From: Deltaproteobacteria bacterium
GTDB taxonomy: Bacteria; Myxococcota_A; Polyangia; GCA-2747355
Assembly (NCBI GenBank): GCA_020633415.1
Contig: JACKDQ010000001.1
Span: 434,001 to 498,000, forward strand
Direction of reading: 5' to 3'
DNA: 64,000 nucleotides
Shown here: positions 60,450 to 64,000 of the stretch, piece after piece
Numbering within the stretch: the stretch's first letter is position 1
Layout of the letters: every line of letters starts with the position of its first letter
The notes under the pieces: model-generated
Databases searched by the model: none
Told to the model about the DNA's origin: nothing
Seen by the model: only the letters and a program-made list of their open reading frames with translations
Made by a program: the position numbers and the translations under genes

Positions 60450-60521
60450 CAGCGATAGCGCCCTTGGCGTTTGCCAAACAGTACCGATCTGCCAGAAGCT
60501 TGCCCAAAGGATAGGGTTCCG

Positions 60522-60971
60522 ATGAGTGACCGTTACGAGATTCGTGTGGAACAGGTTGATGAGGACGCCGCCTCCGTGGTGCTTAGCGTGCGTGCTCTGG
60601 AGGCCGACCTTGAGCATCCGGACGCGCTTGGCTTTTACGTGAGCGTGTTGGCGACGATGTACTGGATTCGTAAGGATGACAACGGTCTGGCGCCGTTTCT
60701 CGCCCGCGAGCTGCAGGGCTCGACGCGCGTTGCCGGGCCGCACCCGACGATGAAGCTTTACGAGGACTACATCGAGGCCTGTGAAGAGGAAGAGCCTGGG
60801 GCGTTCGCCAACGCCCACGAGCAACAATTCGAGCACTTGTTTACGCTAGAGCATCTCGGTGGGGGCCAAATGAAGGTTGTCGCCAGCGACGCCCGTCTTC
60901 TGACCCACGTTACCGCTGGACTGTGCATTTCTACAGAGTTTGGCCCTGACGGCGTATGGGCGGACTGGTAA
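60522..60971 (+). CDS. Acidic hypothetical protein
   Basis: 149 residues from the ATG at 60522 with a weak GGGTTCCG ahead; the frame extends 51 bases upstream from a TTG. Starts MSDRYEIRVEQVDEDAASVV and contains YIEACEEEEPGAFANAHEQQ. Strongly acidic, soluble. No domain recognised. It stands 14 bases before murA on the same strand, so the two probably form an operon. Confidence 0.7.
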   Translation: MSDRYEIRVEQVDEDAASVVLSVRALEADLEHPDALGFYVSVLATMYWIRKDDNGLAPFLARELQGSTRVAGPHPTMKLYEDYIEACEEEEPGAFANAHEQQFEHLFTLEHLGGGQMKVVASDARLLTHVTAGLCISTEFGPDGVWADW

Positions 60972-60985
60972 GCGTATAACAGACG

Positions 60986-62242
60986 ATGGATGCGATCGTT
61001 GTCAAAGGCGGCGCACGTCTCGTTGGCGAAGTCGAGATCTGCGGCGCGAAGAACGCGGCTTTACCACTGATCGCTTCGGCGATTCTCGCTCCGGGCCGTT
61101 CGATCTTTAAGAACGTACCGTTGCTGCGCGACGTTGCGACGATGGGGCAGGTGCTACGCCACCTCGGCGCCGACGTCGTGGGCGATCGCTGTCTCGAGGT
61201 TGACACCTCGAGTCTGGCAGAGGTCGATGCGCCGTACGATCTCGTGCGGACGATGCGCGCTTCGGTACTGGTGCTGGGGCCACTGCTGGCGCGCTTCGGA
61301 CGGGCACGGGTTTCATTGCCGGGCGGGTGCGCGATCGGTGCGCGACCGATCGACCAGCATCTCAAAGGTCTCGAGGCGATGGGCGCGACGATCGAGCTTT
61401 CTGAGGGGTATGTCGAAGCGCGCTGCAAGAAGCTCCACGGTGCTCAGATCACCTGTGATGTACAGACGGTGACCGGCACGATGAATCTGATGATGGCTGC
61501 GGCGTTGGCCCGCGGTCGGACGACGATCGAAAATGCGGCTTGCGAGCCAGAGGTCGAAGACCTCGCCTGTGTGATCAATAAGATGGGTGGGAAGGTGACC
61601 GGCGCGGGAACGTCGGTGGTTCACATCGAGGGTGTGGACGAATTGCAGCCCGTCGAACATGCGATCATTCCCGACCGGATCGAGGCCGGAACTTTCATGG
61701 TTGCTGCGGCGATTACCGGTGGCGATGTGCTGATCAAGAATTGCCTTCCGGAGCATCTACACGCAGCGATCCACAAGCTCGAGCAGGCGGGGGCGCAGGT
61801 CACGCCTGCGGCGGGCGGGGTTCGTGTTGTCGGTGCGACGCACTTTAGTCCGTTCGAGATCACCACGCAGCCACATCCCGGCTTTCCAACGGATATGCAA
61901 GCGCAGTTTATGGTGCTCGCCACGGTCGCCGACGGCCAGAGCACGTTGATCGAAACGATCTTCGAAAATCGCTTCATGCACGTCCCCGAACTATGTCGGA
62001 TGAACGCCGCGATCAAGGTGCGCGGTCGGACTGCGGTGGTTCGCGGTCGGCGCGCTCTGAGTGGCACGACGGTGATGGCTTCCGACCTGCGCGCTTCAGC
62101 GGCGCTGATTCTCGCCGGACTGATCGCAGAAAAGGGCATCACGCGGGTGCGCCGCGTCTACCACCTCGATCGCGGCTATGAGCGCATCGAGGACAAGCTG
62201 AGCAAGCTCGGCGCGACGATTGAGCGGGTCAAAGAGGCTTAG
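60986..62242 (+). CDS. murA: UDP-N-acetylglucosamine 1-carboxyvinyltransferase
   Basis: 418 residues. First committed step of peptidoglycan synthesis: transfers enolpyruvate from PEP to UDP-GlcNAc. [10 protein letters not shown] near residue 18 holds the conserved Lys-Asn, and the catalytic loop [13 protein letters not shown] carries Cys at residue 115, the target of fosfomycin. C-terminal [13 protein letters not shown] and [13 protein letters not shown] are typical. Length and motifs match. Its 3' end overlaps the convergent archaemetzincin gene by 14 bases. Confidence 0.95.
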   Translation: MDAIVVKGGARLVGEVEICGAKNAALPLIASAILAPGRSIFKNVPLLRDVATMGQVLRHLGADVVGDRCLEVDTSSLAEVDAPYDLVRTMRASVLVLGPLLARFGRARVSLPGGCAIGARPIDQHLKGLEAMGATIELSEGYVEARCKKLHGAQITCDVQTVTGTMNLMMAAALARGRTTIENAACEPEVEDLACVINKMGGKVTGAGTSVVHIEGVDELQPVEHAIIPDRIEAGTFMVAAAITGGDVLIKNCLPEHLHAAIHKLEQAGAQVTPAAGGVRVVGATHFSPFEITTQPHPGFPTDMQAQFMVLATVADGQSTLIETIFENRFMHVPELCRMNAAIKVRGRTAVVRGRRALSGTTVMASDLRASAALILAGLIAEKGITRVRRVYHLDRGYERIEDKLSKLGATIERVKEA

Positions 62243-62882
62243 CGGGCTTGGGCCAAGGTGGCGTGACGCGTTGGTGCAGCGCCGCTCTTTGGCGCAGGTG
62301 ATGCTGGCAGCGTGCGCAAAACCGGTACTCGCGATCGCTCGTCGAGACTTTGCCTTTGGCATCTTCCATCAGACAACCGTGCGATGGGCAGTGGGCTAGG
62401 CCAAAGTTATGGCCGACCTCGTGGACGGCGACCTTGGCCAGGCGTTGATAGCTGTGACGCTGATCGCGTGCACCGCGCTTGCAGCGATAGAGTGAGATTA
62501 CCGAGGCCACGCCGTCAAGGGTCGCCAGGCCGAGTACACCCCAGTCGGCGATCGCCCCCTTGGTCGTCGAGATGTCGGCCGCGGTCAATCCGAGGATTAG
62601 CGTGCCGTCGGCTGGTAGACGCTGGCGTAGTGCAACGAGCAGCTTTTCGGCGCGGAAGCGCCGTCGCCGCGGATAGTAGGCCGCTGCCGGAAGTTTGATC
62701 GCCTCGAGCAGGCGAACTTCGACGCGGTAAAAGGCGCTAATCGCCTGGCGTACGTCGCCTGCGGCGCGGGCGGGAAGATTTTCGCCGAGCGGTTGGATGT
62801 AGATCGTTGGCTGAGCGGCCACGGCCGCCGCCGGCAGGTTCGCGAGCAGTCCGAGGATTAACGCGATCGCGTGAAGTTTCAT
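62229..62882 (-). CDS. Exported archaemetzincin-like metalloprotease
   Basis: 217 residues from the ATG at 62882, which gives a signal peptide ([20 protein letters not shown]); the open frame upstream adds 28 unlikely residues. Zinc motif [19 protein letters not shown]: HExxHxxGxxH followed by CxxxxCxM, then FCARC, exactly the archaemetzincin (AMZ) pattern with its second zinc. AmzA is usually intracellular in archaea and vertebrates; here the enzyme appears exported. It overlaps the murA 3' end by 14 bases, tail to tail. Substrate unknown. Confidence 0.8.
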   Translation of the reverse strand: MKLHAIALILGLLANLPAAAVAAQPTIYIQPLGENLPARAAGDVRQAISAFYRVEVRLLEAIKLPAAAYYPRRRRFRAEKLLVALRQRLPADGTLILGLTAADISTTKGAIADWGVLGLATLDGVASVISLYRCKRGARDQRHSYQRLAKVAVHEVGHNFGLAHCPSHGCLMEDAKGKVSTSDREYRFCARCQHHLRQRAALHQRVTPPWPKPAKPL

Positions 62883-63064
62883 CTCTCGTTTTACGCACGC
62901 CGCCGGCGAAAGTCTGACCGTTACGAATTGGCTCATTAAAGAGTCTATTTTTGCTCTATTGATCACTAGCCGCCAACCGGGGCGCGGCTAGCCGGTGGCC
63001 CAGTTGTTAGCGTTCTGAGATCGTTGGTGTTTGTCTTGGCACGCCCAATGCTCCGCTGAGCGCT

Positions 63065-64000
63065 ATGGGATCGTTTCGAGTCTTGTTGGTGGTGGTAGTG
63101 GCCAGTTTGGCGACGACGTCAGTGGCCGACGCGCGTGGACTGTTGGCGCGCTGGTTCGCGCCGAAGAAGCAGGTCGAGGTGGCGAATCCGACGGCCGAGC
63201 TAGCGGCGCTGAAGACGAAGCTTCGGCAGCGTCAGTATCAATTTGTGCCGATGCGCGGCGGGTTGATCGCCGAAAAGGGCGATCGGCTGATCGCTTTTTC
63301 CGATGGGCGAGTCAGGCGCTTTTCGACATCGCTGGCACCAACCTGGCGGCCGGCAGGCTTTCCGCCGGCGCCGCGTGCAGCGCTGCGACCCAAGGCGGCG
63401 CTGCTGACGATGGCCAATGAGCTGCTCGCCTCCCATGGATCGAATCTCAAGGCATCGCTGGGTGAGCGGTTGTTGCAGCGCGCCGAAGGCAAGGCGCTCT
63501 TCGATCACCCGCGGCTGGCGAAGGCCAAGATCAGCACGTATGTGCAATCCAACGGCAAGGGCGTGACGATCACGCTGCATCAAAAGCGTCAGGCGATCAA
63601 TTATCGCTTCAAGCTCCAGCGCGAAAAGGGCAGCAAGACGCGCTTGGTCTGGCAGGAGACCGAAGTGGCCTACTATTCGACCAAACGCACCGGCGATGTG
63701 GTCGAAGACGCCTTGGCGCGCTTGATTCCCAAGCGGTCGGTCGTTTACCAGCCCGACCAAATCGTCTATCGCGACGGCAAACAGACGATCATCGAGCGGA
63801 TCGTCAACGAGATCGCTCCAACATCAGAGGGCCTCTACCAAGTTGTCACCGCGCGCGAGCGGCGGGTCAGTCGCGACAAGTGGCTCAAAGGCGAGAGTGG
63901 CGAGTCGGAGCATTTGCGCGTCACCGAAGTCTCTCGAGATGGAAAGCCCTACGACCTGGTCCGATCGCGGACCGACCAACGAACCGGAAAGATCACGATC
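63065..64000 (+). CDS. Secreted protein, hypothetical, partial (C-terminus beyond right edge)
   Basis: At least 312 residues, starting MGSFRVLLVVVVASLATTSV, a signal peptide ending near VADARG. The frame is open to the last base. The mature protein is basic, with helical (LLTMANELLASHGSNLKASL) and beta-rich (KISTYVQSNGKGVTITLHQK) parts, in style like the secreted proteins at 37125-38342 and 38687-39880, but I could not align them by eye. No motif recognised. Confidence 0.65.
   Translation, partial: MGSFRVLLVVVVASLATTSVADARGLLARWFAPKKQVEVANPTAELAALKTKLRQRQYQFVPMRGGLIAEKGDRLIAFSDGRVRRFSTSLAPTWRPAGFPPAPRAALRPKAALLTMANELLASHGSNLKASLGERLLQRAEGKALFDHPRLAKAKISTYVQSNGKGVTITLHQKRQAINYRFKLQREKGSKTRLVWQETEVAYYSTKRTGDVVEDALARLIPKRSVVYQPDQIVYRDGKQTIIERIVNEIAPTSEGLYQVVTARERRVSRDKWLKGESGESEHLRVTEVSRDGKPYDLVRSRTDQRTGKITI

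Noticed and set aside
1..64000. tRNA, rRNA, prophage or transposase
   Set aside because: No T-loop consensus, rRNA sequence, integrase, DDE transposase or terminal inverted repeats were found on reading either strand.

Overview
The window is a high-GC (roughly 60-63%) stretch of bacterial chromosome with no phage, insertion sequence, tRNA, rRNA or CRISPR array that I can see. Several things point to a myxobacterium-like (Myxococcota / former Deltaproteobacteria) lineage: a secreted matrixin-like protease ending in a Gly-Cys / hydrophobic / Arg-rich MYXO-CTERM-type tail, many Cys-rich lipoproteins with multi-Cys repeats, a PilY1 carrying CGNGxC/CGDGxC modules, a deoxyhypusine-synthase-like protein, and a PPi-type phosphofructokinase. 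Species cannot be named from the sequence alone. More than half of the genes encode proteins with signal peptides or lipoboxes, so the region is dominated by the cell envelope and secretion.

Layout. 1-9 kb: an unrecognised large protein running off the left edge, a TPR-like protein, a GT-C membrane glycosyltransferase, a Cys-rich lipoprotein coupled to a 51-residue membrane protein, an AstE/AspA-type metallohydrolase and an alpha/beta-hydrolase-OsmC fusion. 9-22 kb: secreted metalloprotease, two paralogous Cys-repeat lipoproteins, a c-type cytochrome-like lipoprotein, small secreted proteins, the type IV pilus tip protein PilY1, and a Gly-rich lipoprotein. 22-24.4 kb: three tandem secreted proteins, each with the same unrecognised N-terminal domain and a ComEA-like helix-hairpin-helix tail. 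25-31 kb: an outer-membrane protein, a thioredoxin-fold lipoprotein, a small ribbon-helix-helix protein behind a structured leader, the minor pilin operon fimT-pilV-pilW-pilX with overlapping start/stop codons, and a free-standing copy of the unrecognised N-terminal domain.

31-46 kb: outer-membrane and secreted proteins of unknown function, threonine synthase, an eukaryotic-type UDP-sugar pyrophosphorylase, methylmalonyl-CoA epimerase, a winged-helix-like protein with a repetitive Ser/Pro/Ala linker, and a convergent 8-oxoguanine deaminase / carbamate kinase pair. 46-64 kb: a lipoprotein lipase-like hydrolase next to a FadL-type fatty-acid porin, a PilZ protein, a deoxyhypusine-synthase-like enzyme, an exported beta-CASP metallo-beta-lactamase nuclease, phosphoglycolate phosphatase, hemerythrin, two kynurenine-pathway oxygenases coupled to a PPi-phosphofructokinase, murA, an exported archaemetzincin-like protease and a truncated secreted protein at the right edge.

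How they may work together (inference): the pilus genes (PilY1, minor pilins) and the ComEA-like helix-hairpin-helix proteins lie within 15 kb of each other, and the secreted nuclease, two secreted metalloproteases and the lipase/FadL pair suggest a surface-active, polymer-degrading, possibly predatory or DNA-scavenging lifestyle. The most novel item is the family of secreted proteins at 22351-24389 with its stand-alone relative at 30555-31058; the exported beta-CASP nuclease is second.
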